From Solenopsis invicta (taxonomy: Eukaryota > Arthropoda > Insecta > Hymenoptera > Formicidae): a DNA stretch of 64,000 bases. The translations under genes and the position numbers were made by a program. Location: contig NC_052673.1 of the NCBI RefSeq assembly GCF_016802725.1, positions 12,039,037 through 12,103,036 of the forward strand, read 5' to 3'. The first letter of the stretch is position 1. Every line of letters starts with the position of its first letter. Positions 37,718-48,277 of this stretch are shown piece after piece. The notes below the pieces were generated by a model, which saw only the letters and a program-made list of their open reading frames with translations, did no database searches and was not told where the DNA came from.

Positions 37718-38623
37718 TCACAAATATTGATGTTGAGATTTTCGTTAACTACGAATATTTCTCATAAAAAATGAAATATATCGATGTTTTTTTACCGTAA
37801 GAGAAAATCATTTTCTATTCTGAAAAACTAGATATAAAAAAGTTTCAGAAAATAGTGACAGTTAAATATATATATATATATATATGTACATTGATTAAAT
37901 TTTTATTATTAGTAGTGTTCTCTAGCATTTCATTAATTTTTCAACATTAAGGACTATTGATGCGTTATATTATTTATAAAGCTATTTTTGTCGTAGTACC
38001 ATTTGTTTTAAATAGTTTATTGCCCAAATAATATATATAGTAACAAGGGTATAAAGAATTATTCAACAATTCAAAATATCAATATTTATTTCGATACATT
38101 CAAAACGAATATCCATTTAACACGATATCAAAAACGGAATGTATCAATATTTTATTTCCATAACTGCATCGCTATAACGGTCGTGCCGCCTAGATGTACG
38201 CTTCTACGTGTAGAGTGTATTTATATTTCCTGACTCACACGTTCGCGAAAGAGAATTCGCGCGCTCTGACTACAGTCAGTCGGTTCATCGTACCGCGAAT
38301 CGATCGGTCGTAACTCCTTTAGGGACAAATTATTCCGACGTTCGACGATTCCTTCGTCGAGAACTTTTACGTCGCATCAGGGAATATGGAAGTGATGCGC
38401 GAATTTGTTGCTTCATGGGACTGTGATTTTTGCGTTATTGTGAAACGAATGCCCCTATTTTCATCCCTATTTATGGACGATTTTATTTCGTCTTCTATAT
38501 AAGAAAGTATTCGATTTGTTACTCGTGATTTCTTTTTCTTGTCACTTGTAAAATATAACGATATCAGTTGAAATCATAATACATGACCTATAGGAAAAAA
38601 AATTTTTATTATAACTTTACATA
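37717..38623. other. No supported gene; AT-rich
   Basis: AT-rich with a direct repeat of TATCAATATTT-ATTT near 38078 and 38141, and a 9-bp inverted repeat GATACATTC / GAATGTATC around it. A short CpG-rich patch lies at 38160-38400. Confidence 0.5.
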
Positions 38624-38625
38624 TA

Positions 38626-38841
38626 AAACCGTGGCCAAAATTATAAGGCAGTCTATATTTTTTAAATACTTTTAATTGGAAGGATTTAAACAGAAATTCA
38701 AATGTGAATTATTCTTTGTTTCAAGAACTCTTTAATCTTGTGTACTCGTATAATGCCAGTAATCAATTTGACATAATACAGATAAAAAAATTTTCAATAA
38801 ATGAAATAGATGTAGGTGCTTTATAATTTTGGCCAAGGCTG
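38626..38841. mobile_element. Complete Tc1/mariner-type MITE, 216 bp
   Basis: The left end reads AAACCGTGGCCAAAATTATA. The reverse complement of the right end reads CAGCCTTGGCCAAAATTATA. They share TGGCCAAAATTATAA without mismatch. TA dinucleotides flank both sides (38624-38625 and 38842-38843), matching the TA target-site duplication of Tc1/mariner elements. The 216-bp interior is AT-rich with no coding capacity, so it is a non-autonomous copy dependent on a transposase elsewhere. Confidence 0.8.
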
Positions 38842-38843
38842 TA

Positions 38844-40700
38844 TTCATTCTCTATAATTATTAAAACCTTTATGTGTGTCATTGTTGCAATATACTCCGA
38901 GTTAATGAGTACGCTCATTCTTTAGATCCTTGTGTGCGCCTCTACAAGTTTTATGGACTACAAAATTTCTTTCTTGTTATGCAAGGCTCGTTCCGTACGT
39001 GCAATAAAATCGCATGCAAGGAACGAAAATAGAACGCGCTATTCGTTTCTTCCACGAAACGCGTTCTTGAAACTTCATGGTGGTCCAGTGATTATTATTA
39101 GCCGCTCGTTTTTTCGTAACCACCACAATTATTACCACGATGACGAGACACGTGAGAGTAACATGCTTGCAAAGTGTAACTATGTTGCCGAATTTTAATG
39201 CCCCTATTTTTTCCCATTATGGCGCAACTCGTGATCGTAAACTTTAATTTGTTCGGACGGACCTTCGTCTGCTTACTCGGTTTTGGGGTGTACTTTTTTT
39301 TCGAGCGCAGCGTTTACGGCGTGATTCGCACACGTAGAAATATAATACGTGAAAAATTTGGCGCGAAGTCACTGATTCCGAAACACGAACACGTATAACC
39401 ATAAGTCTCAATATGGAATAAGTACCTACTACGATCTTGCGCTGACCACCGTAAAAGTCCACAGAAGAGGGAAGAAAAAGGAGAACGACAGGTCTTGCTC
39501 TTACAAATATATACTGATATACATTTTCTAGCATAGACATGAATTATTTTAATTATCATATATTTTACTTGATTCTCTCTATTTAATGTCAATATCGATT
39601 AAGTTAACTTACTTTTTTATCCCATAATGCCTTTATTTACTGTAATGTTTAATTGATAATAACAAATTTTACTTGATTATCTATATCTCAAGTTTGTAAA
39701 TGTAATTTGTTGTTACACGAGATTGATTACGCGTCGAGTTACTAAATTTAAATAAAAAAGGAACGAAAAAAGAAGAAATGGTTCTGTTTTCACGCGCTGC
39801 TCATAAAGAAGAGTGAGATTATTAACCGCGGGAATCCTTGAAATTTGAAGAAAGGAACGTGGCGTCGTCGTCTGGAGCTCGTGCTTTAAAGGCGCGAAAA
39901 AAGGCGTTGTGCGAATACGGCATATTTCTCCTGAATGGATAATGTCTCGGAGACGTTATACAAAATATTTGAGGATTACCGTTCTATCATTTTTCACGCA
40001 AAAACATTTTTTTTTTTTTTTTAAGACTTAATTACAGGATTTAATAGAAATAACCATCACAAAAGAAATACCATGTGTATAACGTTACACAATATATTAT
40101 AACGTTTTTAATAATTTTTTGCCAATGTCAACATTATAAAGTTAAACAATATGCATATTTTTTATTGTATATATAGAGTATACGAGGAAGGCGCGATACT
40201 CAAAGACTCCGTAATTCATCTCGTAGCAACAGAAATTCATAACCAGGTAAACTAGTCAGTCCGACGTCGCGTTGCAGTCCTGCGCGCTTTGTCTTAATTA
40301 CGAAATGATAATGGGCGCCGCATTTTCTCGCGTCCTTTAACGGAGCTCGGTGTCTCATCAGGCGTTCCGGCGGAGAGGCGTCGGATTTCGCGCACCGGAG
40401 TCAAAGGTGCGGCGCTCGCGCGAGCGCGCGCGCGCGGCCATTGTGACGCTGACAAAGCGTCGTGAATGCGGCATCTCGAGCGCGAGGAAATTCCTTAAAA
40501 TCGTGAAGAAAGCCCGCCGTCCCGTTACGCGCCCAGTCGTTTCGCGCTCGCTAACTCGAGCTAAACGCGACAAAGGTGGCCATTGTGCGAGCGTACGTGA
40601 GATTTCTCCGGACCGTATGCCCTCCTCCCCACACCCTCTTCTCGCCTGCGTCGCCTATATATACGTATATATTCATGTTGTGTATACACATGCGGCCCTA
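38844..40700. other. No supported gene; Z-DNA-prone tract
   Basis: Mixed DNA to 39760, then AT-rich with poly-T at 40007-40022. Bases 40250-40700 are CpG-rich. At 40413-40437 the perfect palindrome CGCTCGCGCGAGCG runs into (CG)n, which is strongly Z-DNA-prone. Confidence 0.5.
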
Positions 40701-41246
40701 TCATGCGAGCCGTTCTCGCTTATCGTCGTATGACACGACATCCGGTCCGGAACTCACGTAACAGTATCTTTTATCCGTTCCAAAATTCTCCGCCGTACCT
40801 GTTTTCTGATTCTGCTGGAAGTACAGCCCGAGTCGATGTCCCGGTTCCGCGCATCTAGCGAACCATCTTAAGGGCGGGTCCTCCACGTTGCGAGAATAGC
40901 AGCGAGTATTTTGATAAGGACACAATAAGGTGCGGACGTGCCGGAGCGTAGACTTTTTATTGAAATGCGAGTACAATCGTTGACTCTCCTTCGCGAAGGA
41001 ATCCAATTTCCGATTTTCAATCGTCCCTTTGTGATAAGAGACTGCTGGAAAGGTTACGTAATAGTGAGAATTTCGTCTGTGTTTTCGTTTCAATACGTAG
41101 AGAAGTGACATTGAAGCCATTGTGAAATTTTGTTGGCCCGCGTTTAAATTAGGGGAGACACGCGCTGCGGTGTAATTGGTACCGTGGGGAGAGTATAGCA
41201 TTGTGGTTTTTAATTGAACTGTGTCGTTACGGTTAACAATTAGCAT
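40701..41246 (-). CDS. Unrecognised 181-codon open frame with a good 5' splice site
   Basis: The frame starts at a real ATG (41246) and is open for 181 codons, one of the two longest in the window. Composition is balanced, with segments such as VEDPPLRWFARCAEPGHRLG and NFGTDKRYCYVSSGPDVVSY. A consensus donor GTGAGT lies at 40757-40752, directly after KRYCY, so the exon would end at 40758. A possible acceptor, GTACTTCCAG, at 40815 would define a 57-nt exon (40758-40814) in the same frame. Its 5' end is 59 bp from a divergent plus-strand frame. No family was recognised and there is no signal peptide. GC is moderate, so chance remains possible. Confidence 0.25.
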   Translation of the reverse strand: MLIVNRNDTVQLKTTMLYSPHGTNYTAARVSPNLNAGQQNFTMASMSLLYVLKRKHRRNSHYYVTFPAVSYHKGTIENRKLDSFAKESQRLYSHFNKKSTLRHVRTLLCPYQNTRCYSRNVEDPPLRWFARCAEPGHRLGLYFQQNQKTGTAENFGTDKRYCYVSSGPDVVSYDDKRERLA

Positions 41247-41379
41247 CGTAATCCCAAGAGTGCTGTCTCAATGCGCGGATTCGTCTTAAACTCCACTACA
41301 ACGAAATGTGGAGAATCGTGTTTATCTTTCTTTTATGCCCGAGTATTTTTGTATATTTTGATTTCACTTTCTTATCCAG

Positions 41380-41518
41380 ATACAGTAGCTTAATGCTACT
41401 CTTGGTCGGCTCTTGTCTTCCTCAATTAGCCATTTCACCTATCGTGCGGCGTGAACCGACCTTAACGGACCTACGAACGGAGCCTTGGGCGTCGCGAAAA
41501 GAGAGCTGCCAGGAAAAC
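41380..41518 (+). CDS. Candidate first coding exon of a secreted protein
   Basis: A strong 3' splice site (TTTCACTTTCTTATCCAG) ends at 41379 and a consensus donor GTGAGT begins at 41519. The 139-bp exon between them has an ATG at 41393. The 42 codons from it begin MLLLVGSCLPQLAIS, a plausible signal peptide, followed by the charged PIVRREPTLTDLRTEPWASR and ending ESCQEN. The intron would be phase 0. The same frame is open upstream to another ATG at 41306, giving an alternative N-terminus with an extra hydrophobic stretch, and past the donor to 41686. Both splice signals flanking a signal-peptide start is better support than any other frame here has. The protein family is unknown. Confidence 0.35.
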
Positions 41519-41708
41519 GTGAGTCAGATCCGAAAGCCCGTCCTATTAACGATCAACCTGGAGCTGATTCACGCCACTCTCGAGGCTATTCGTTACAGCC
41601 GTCGGACGGTGCGTGGCATCTGCGCGGCGCGGATACCAGGAGAAGAAAAAGAGCGAGAGGTAGGGAGGGCGGAAAGGGGAATATGATGGAGTGAATGAGA
41701 GAGCAGGA

Positions 41709-41729
41709 GGGCGGGAGGGAGGAGGAGGG
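41709..41729 (+). other. Candidate G-quadruplex motif
   Basis: GGG-C-GGG-A-GGG-AGGAGGA-GGG satisfies the G3 N1-7 rule. It lies about 190 bp downstream of the candidate exon at 41380-41518, inside the putative intron. Confidence 0.6.
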
Positions 41730-44416
41730 ACAGCGAAAAATGCGTTATTAGTTAACCCGGTAGCGTTGCACGCGCGCACACGCTCGTGCACATGTAGCGG
41801 CCTAAAATAGTAATATCGTGGGATATAACGAGGCGTCCGACGCCGTCGCATCGAACGTGTTTTATCCCCGGCGCGGCCATAAATCACGCCGTGTTTAACA
41901 AACTCCAGCGCATCGGACCTCGCAATAATACACATATTCGTCGTGAATTTACACGCGCGCGCATAGGGCGCGAATGTTGCGCGCATCCCGGCGTTACCTG
42001 CGTTTTTTTTTATTTTTTTATTATACGTCCGTCGCTTGTTTTATTTCTTTCTGTTTTAATCATTGTTTATCGCAGTCACACGCGTGCACCATATTGCGTA
42101 TTTGGTAGGGGTTGACAGGAAGGATAGGGGAAAAGTGGGACGGATTACCTCCCCCACGGCTTTGATGCACTTTTCCACGACGATCGCCATTGGCGAGTCA
42201 ATCATTGCAGCACAGCGCGTGTGTTCGTGTGTGTCTAAATTTAACAAAATACGTAACTGTGGTTTGCAATGGCGACGAAATGCGCTTTTCGCAATGTGTT
42301 TTTCGGTTTTTTTTTCCCCTTTTGAATATACATTGTTCAATTTCAACTAGTATTTCGTTGCGTGCTGTTAACACGAATTTTTATGACTGTTATTGCACGA
42401 TATTTACGGTCACGATTGTGCAATCACCGAATGGCATAATTCGCGGGATTAACGTGGCACGCTTAATGGAAGAGAATGGAAGATACGATCATACAGATGG
42501 GTATCGAGCAAATATAAGGAATGTATTTGCTTTTAACTTTTTCCACAGAGCGCTTATAATTCTTGGATATTATGCACTTGTATAATACGTGAAATTTATT
42601 TTTTCCATAGATAAACACAATTGATAAAATATAATTTGCGTTTTAATCGACAAATATATAACGTATTTGTATATTTATTTATTAATTATTTTAATATCTT
42701 GCGAATTCTCTCAAGATATCGATGAAAATGATGTTATTTGAATATAAAGCACGTAGTTTGTTACGTATAAATTAGAGGTAAAGCAGCAAACTTACGCGCC
42801 GTTGCGTACAGTCATAATTTACTTACATATACTAAACATTAAAACAAAATGGCACAGGAAAAAAGGGAATGGGAATAAAAGAATGGAATAAAAGTGAGAA
42901 TAATTTAATCGTAATATTAATGCTCCGAGCTTATAACATGACGTTACACTAGCGGAGTCTGATAAAGTTTATACTAAAAGCGAATTTCAGGCAAGGTCAA
43001 AGTTCTGAAGTCAGAGGGGTCGGTGTGTTACACACCACCGCCTCACTACAATTTTGGGACGTTAATCATGCAACATTAAGGCGCTGCTTCACCTTCGTAT
43101 CGCGGTTATCGAGTTCACGCTATTATGTTCTTATTGCCCGCACCATAATCATCCTTTTCTCTCCCCCGGCGAGCCTTAATTACCCTGTTTACCGTTTTCA
43201 TAGGCGTCGTAACGCCGGCCTGGCTATGCACCGTTTCGCCATTAACGCGTTTGATGGACTTTGAAAACAACCCCCCCGGTACCTTCACGGGGTTAACTCC
43301 TAGATTAACGCGCCTTAATTTATTACGTGAAATATTACGCGGATTTTTTTAAAGTCTAGATTAATTTCGCAGCTGCCAAAAATTCGGCAATAAAAGAAAA
43401 GTTTCATTGTAACAGCTCGAAGAAATATCTACTTTTGAAACGCTTAAAAGCGCATAAATTCTTTCTAAAGCGTTAACAAGTCTCACGTTAATTAATCTTG
43501 TTAATAATGTTCGATGATTCTCGACGGAATGACGTTTATCCTTCGAAGAGTAATTATCACGGTCGTTTGGACGATCCGTTTAAATGGAAGTCCCTGAAAT
43601 TCCTTCTCCATAGTTTGTCCGGCGACAGGACCGTGTGTATCCTGTCCTTTAAATTAAATCCACGCTTTACGGCCAGCACGCGGAGTGGCATTTCATGATT
43701 TGACGCGGGACGAGGTTTACACTCGCAGCTGCGGCGCGCATGTTTAAAGTTACTTGGCGAGGGATTTACGACGGGGACGGGACGATTGTTGTTACTGTCG
43801 CAGCGCGAGCATCCCAGACGAGAAGATTTAAATAGTCGCGAATAGAGAAAATTTCAAAAATATGCGCGCCTCGGAAAAAGCATTTGCAACGCACGGGCGG
43901 CATTAATTTGCAGAAAAACTTTGGCGCAACGACGACAAAGAATAAATGCCGGGCTTCTGAAAACACGACAGGATGGTTGTACCATTGAATGATTGTGGAT
44001 CATTATTTTCACATTATATTATATTATTTGACATATATAATTTTATAACGAAGAGAATTACGTAGGATTAATGTAAATTAAAAACTTTTACGGTATATTA
44101 TTATTACAACGAAAGAATATTATCTATTTTTGTAAGTCCTTACTTTTTCGCGTACTTTTACGACGAACAAGAGTGATGTCAAATTTTTCGGAGAAAGCCC
44201 GAGTTTAATCGGGAGGGCTGTGCCTACGGCGTCAAATACATATCGAATTCCTTAGCTGGTAACGAGCCAACGTTCACGCACATGTACAGTATCGGAGAAT
44301 GTAGGGCGCGCTACGGTTCTGCTTAAATCGACACTCACCCCTTTAGAGGCCCTCGAGAGCGCCGCTTTCCCGGTTTGAGGACGGTGAGGCTTATATACGT
44401 GTATAACTATCGAGTA
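41730..44416. other. No supported gene
   Basis: CpG-rich to about 42000, mixed to 42600, AT-rich to 42950, CpG-rich at 43000-43980. A 3' splice-site-like run (TTTATTTCTTTCTGTTTTAATC then TTTATCGCAG) ends at 42074, but the phase-0 continuation hits a stop after 10 codons. Opposed frames at 42056-42350 look incidental. Confidence 0.5.
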
Positions 44417-44734
44417 TTACGAGAGCGGCGAATAAGCGGACCGTGTCGACGAATACGGATCAGCTTTAATACCCGAATGATCCTTCGGTACTCGATATGG
44501 AATCGTTGCCTCGATCCGCGTCGCGTCGCGTCGTTGCTCGTTTTTCATCACATTTGCCGAATAGAGCGTGCCGTCGGGACGCACCGAGGCTGTTAAAACA
44601 ATCGCAGATCCGGAGGGGCTTATAAGAGTATTACCTAATGTGTACTCTGCAATTTCCGATAGAATATCGTGACGTGAAATCGTTTCCCTGCGCGCGTAAA
44701 TTTTTGCATCGTTTCCAAACTCAATTTCTCCCAC
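44417..44734 (-). CDS. Exon-like open frame, unrecognised
   Basis: The frame is open for about 105 codons from just after a TAA at 44741 to a TAA at 44417. There is no ATG near its start; the first is at the MKNEQ segment. Codon use and composition are exon-like, with GNTLISPSGSAIVLTASVRP, DGTLYSANVMKNEQRRDATR and IPYRVPKDHSGIKADPYSST. Another minus frame (44635-44817, ending FTRAGKRFHVTIFYRKLQST) and a plus frame overlap it, so the case is not clean. I saw no strong acceptor immediately upstream. No family was recognised. Confidence 0.22.
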   Translation of the reverse strand: MGEIEFGNDAKIYARRETISRHDILSEIAEYTLGNTLISPSGSAIVLTASVRPDGTLYSANVMKNEQRRDATRIEATIPYRVPKDHSGIKADPYSSTRSAYSPLS

Positions 44735-46581
44735 GTTTCTTTACGATATTTTGGTATCTTCCAATATCGAAAAATTTTTGCACTATTTGTTATTAAACGC
44801 ATAATGCAGTTCATCATTTGTAACGGAAAACAAGCTGGTAAAACTAATATTGATTTATGATATTTATTTTTTAATTTTCAGTTGATGTATAATATTAATT
44901 TTTTTATCTTTTTACATTGTTTTTTACGACCCGGAAAAAAACATTTAAATTGTCGCAGCAAGATGCGTGAAAAATGCAGTGTAATTTTTTCATGTTTATT
45001 TCGCGTAGCGAAGGTCTGTGGATCGATAACAGAAAGTTCTCGTTCGACGTGACCTAATCGTCGCCCGACGTGTATAGCTGCCACTCGAGTCTAAATACGT
45101 TTTTCAACGTCCCTCCCGTCACTCGGGGTACACATTCACGGAGTGACGGCCGTCATTGGCGCTGAGGCATTCGAGGGACCGGGGGAGTGTGTCGGCGAAA
45201 AGTTTTATTTACTTTAAAAACGCGACGCCAGAGATCCGCTAGTCGGCGCGCAGGGGAAATAAAGTTCCTCTGAATAGAGCGAGAAGAGGACTCGAGGAGG
45301 AGAGGAAGCAATAGAAACGAGAAGGAAGCCCGGGACGAAGGAAATTGCGACGGTAGAAGTTGGCGGCGAAAAATCCGGATAAGTCGAAAAAGTTAATTAT
45401 CACGATAGCACTAACTGTTCGCGCGAGACGACGGACGGACGACTGATGGCCTGCGCGCGTGTACGCTTCGTTTGTCCAAAAACGCAAGAGGGAATTGCTC
45501 GCAAAAAAAGGACTGCTGACTAGCGCTTTACCGCGCGCAGCCTTACGAATAATCTGCACGAAAATGAAGTGCCTGCCTTCTCGCCTTATCTATAATTTAC
45601 TCGCGTGGGGCACCGGTGCGCCGTTCCCTGCACGGACTACTCGTGTAACACGTGTTTCAACTGCGAACTCTTCCAGCGAGCAGAAGCTTACTAGACTCGA
45701 CTGGAAATATTACCTGCGAGCCCGAAGAAGTATTACGTTCGAATTCACACGAACATCCTCTTCTTTTTGCTATACGTTTCATTTTTATCGGCCATATATA
45801 TCTAACGATTATCAACCTCGATGCTATTCATAATTCTGATGCCAATTCGCGAGGTTTTAGCAAACGGTGAGGGAGAATAAAAAGGAGAATAATGCACGTA
45901 TATATATCACGTAGTACCACAAATATTTTGAAGAACGCATATTGGCAACATAAATCACCATGCCGTTTCTCTTATCCATAGAGTTTCAAAGAATTAAATC
46001 TTTCGGGGACACAAATTCCGCAAGAATTACGCGTTTCGCAAAGCTTGGATTATAAACCCGATAGAAAAGAACCACGGTTAAAGGCTCAATAGTGCGACGT
46101 CGTCTCTGTTTCGTTTTATTAAATGTAAAGCACAAGTTATAGCATTCGGTACCGCGAAATATCGCGGGGTATTCAATTTCCCCGCGCGGATTTTTCTCCT
46201 CTCTGTCGGGGCATCGCGACTATCGATGTTCCGAACGAAAATTCTTTAGCCACTTCACACGCATTCTATATCACGTCCGCGATAATACCGAGGGCGGTAA
46301 TACGCTAGAGATGCGTGCATCCTTCCTCGTAGTGCGGCAGCAGCGCGATTTCGATTTTCCGCGCAATTTTCGAACCACAGGCGGACAGATGGCCCACGAA
46401 TCACAGCTATTGTCGCTCAACAATGCCTCCGTACCTCATCTTCCCCGTGCGCGCGGCGGGTCCTTGGTCGCGGTCTGCGCGTTATGTATATATTACCTAT
46501 CCGTTATATACACACCCCCGCGGACATACACCGCGTATTATATCACATAACATACGCGCTTGGCGCGCATACGATCGCGTG
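44735..46581. other. No supported gene; nested palindromes
   Basis: AT-rich at 44800-45000, otherwise CpG-rich. At 46152-46186 two hairpins overlap: CCGCGA-AAT-ATCGCGG, and CGCGGGG...CCCCGCG sharing its right half, so only one can form at a time. The frames at 45459-45870 are open but have no supporting signals beyond a weak donor at 45867. Confidence 0.5.
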
Positions 46582-46583
46582 TA

Positions 46584-46989
46584 CAGGGTGTCTTGGAGCC
46601 AACACGCGAGCGCGATCCAACTACTAGTTTTTCGATGAATTACAAGCCTCAGCCTATCCTTAGACATCGATCATTGCTAGTACTTTATAAATTACGGGGT
46701 TATTTTTGCAATTGAAGCTCAAATTAAACTTGAGCTAGAGTTCCCTTGAAAATAAACGAAGAAAAGATTTTGTTACACGTTTATAGCCCGGGGCGGTTAA
46801 TTTATCAAAAGTCACGTCGGTTTTCGATCGATGTCTAACTCGATAGCCATTGATACCTAGTCTCTCTGTAGCAGCCGTCATTCTTCTTAGTCACCATTCT
46901 CTGTCATCTGGGACTGAAAGCTTATTCACGTGCGGTAGGTAGGTAGGTAGGTAGGTAGGTAGGTAGGTAGGTAGGTACGGGACACCCCG
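46584..46989. mobile_element. Candidate 406-bp MITE with TACAGGGTGTC-type ends
   Basis: The left end, TACAGGGTGTCTTGG, and the reverse complement of the right end, TACGGGGTGTCCCGT, match at most positions. The TA at 46582-46583 and at 46990-46991 fits a TA target-site duplication. The interior is non-coding and ends in a (GGTA)n array abutting the right terminus. The end sequence resembles the fragments at 19723, 55890 and 62775. Only about 14 bp of terminal repeat is shared, so chance is not excluded. Confidence 0.5.
46934..46977. repeat. (GGTA)n tetranucleotide microsatellite, 11 units
   Basis: Eleven perfect units lie directly inside the right terminus of the candidate element at 46584-46989, suggesting the array grew from the element's end. 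Confidence 0.95.
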
Positions 46990-48018
46990 TACACGTACTC
47001 CCATCTACCCACTCATACGTACCCCCCAGAGAGTATTACGTACGTACATACACCGGCTATGTGGCCGGGAATATAGGTGGTAGGTAATATTCGACGATGC
47101 CGAAAGCACGTTCGAGCGATCGATCTCTCGCCTCTCTGTCCCGGCCCCGGTGCCCCCGACCTCCTTTACCCTTCTCCTCGCGGGTGCCGGTTGCATTCGG
47201 GACTCCAGACTTCGGCGTCGCCACCGAGAGAGGAGCACCAGCCATCGAGAGAAGTACGAACACAGCCAAGCAAGAGCGTGAGCGAGCGAGGGTAGATGGA
47301 AGACCGGGGGTGTGGGACGCCGAAAGGGGTGCGACCGTCGGGGGTGGATACCCTACTAGGTATCTCAACTTACGATTGCCCCGGGGGCGTGCACAGAAGT
47401 GCAAAGCAATCGTCTCCCGGCCTCGATCCGTCTCGAGCTCTGCGGGCTCTCTTCTCTACCTCCCCGAAAAGGGGTAACGTATCGAGATACACGCGAGAGC
47501 ACCTAGGGGTTGGATATCTCTCGGCGGTCCGCTTCTCGGCGGTCCGCTGCCGTTGTTGCTGCCTGGTTTCGAGCTCGATTTACAGCACGGGAACTCACGA
47601 CTTACGGAATTCTCGTAGAAGTCCGATGGTTCTTCCTCCTTCTGTTTCTCTCTCTTTCTCGCTTGCTTTCTCTTAACGTTGTATATGTGTCTACTCTGTT
47701 TATCCCGCCGATCCCCAACGATTTTCTCCTCTTACCGGCGAAGCGGATCAACCGGCATCGCCGATTTACGGGGCGCGAAATTCGTACGACGCTCGTTCGT
47801 CTTCGCACGTTACTTCTGGTAACTCGGTGAATTTTCTCCTTTTCTCTCCGTGAAACCTCAGGCACATCGATATTTTTTTTCGAACGGGCTAAAAACGATG
47901 AAGAGGAAGGTACTCGCGATTCGCGGACTCGATTCGGGAAGACGCGCGTCCGCGAATAAAGGGCGGTACCCTTATTATGTTGCGGTTCCGCGCCTCCTAC
48001 CGACGTGAAATACACAGC
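46990..48018. other. CpG-rich island with many overlapping frames
   Basis: Frames of 72-137 codons occur on both strands. The minus frame 47602-48015 is in the same reading frame as the exon-like segment at 48019-48277, separated from it by a single TAG and two codons (GCT, GTG). That is notable, but the translation here is Arg/Ser-rich like the other island frames. Confidence 0.5.
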
Positions 48019-48277
48019 CTATAGAAACTTAGTTTTCCACCGCCTCTGAATTTCCGAGATGTTGGCATCGGAATTTCTTATCGCGTTATTTTGCGATTTT
48101 ACACTCGAATTATAAGCAGATACGCGGCGCCCGCGAATTTGCTTCTCGTCTACTGGAATTTTTGAGTCGTACACATCGACGTTGTTTTCCGCATTGTTTT
48201 GTGGCTTTCGCGTGGTACATGAATTCACGTACTTTCGCCATTCCTCATGTTTAGAAACTTGATTCGGAATTTCTTCA
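48019..48277 (-). CDS. Exon-like segment encoding a 36-residue tandem repeat, unrecognised
   Basis: A 3' splice site (GCTAACGCTTCAG) ends at 48278. The frame then runs about 85 codons to a TAG at 48019, without any ATG. The product would be polar and Asn-rich. QNNA recurs after exactly 36 residues, and the DNA repeats with a 108-bp period (CAAAACAATGCG at 48201-48190, CAAAATAACGCG at 48093-48082). A more diverged unit precedes them (EIPNQVSKHEEWRKYVNSC against KIPVDEKQIRGRRVSAYNS). A period that is a multiple of three, and matches at residue level, favour coding. A decayed minisatellite is the alternative. After the TAG the same frame stays open for 138 more codons. Confidence 0.28.

Noticed and set aside
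42056..42350. Acceptor-like pyrimidine tract followed by a 95-codon frame
   Set aside because: The frame that would join the upstream candidate exon stops after ten codons, and the 95-codon frame starts upstream of the acceptor.
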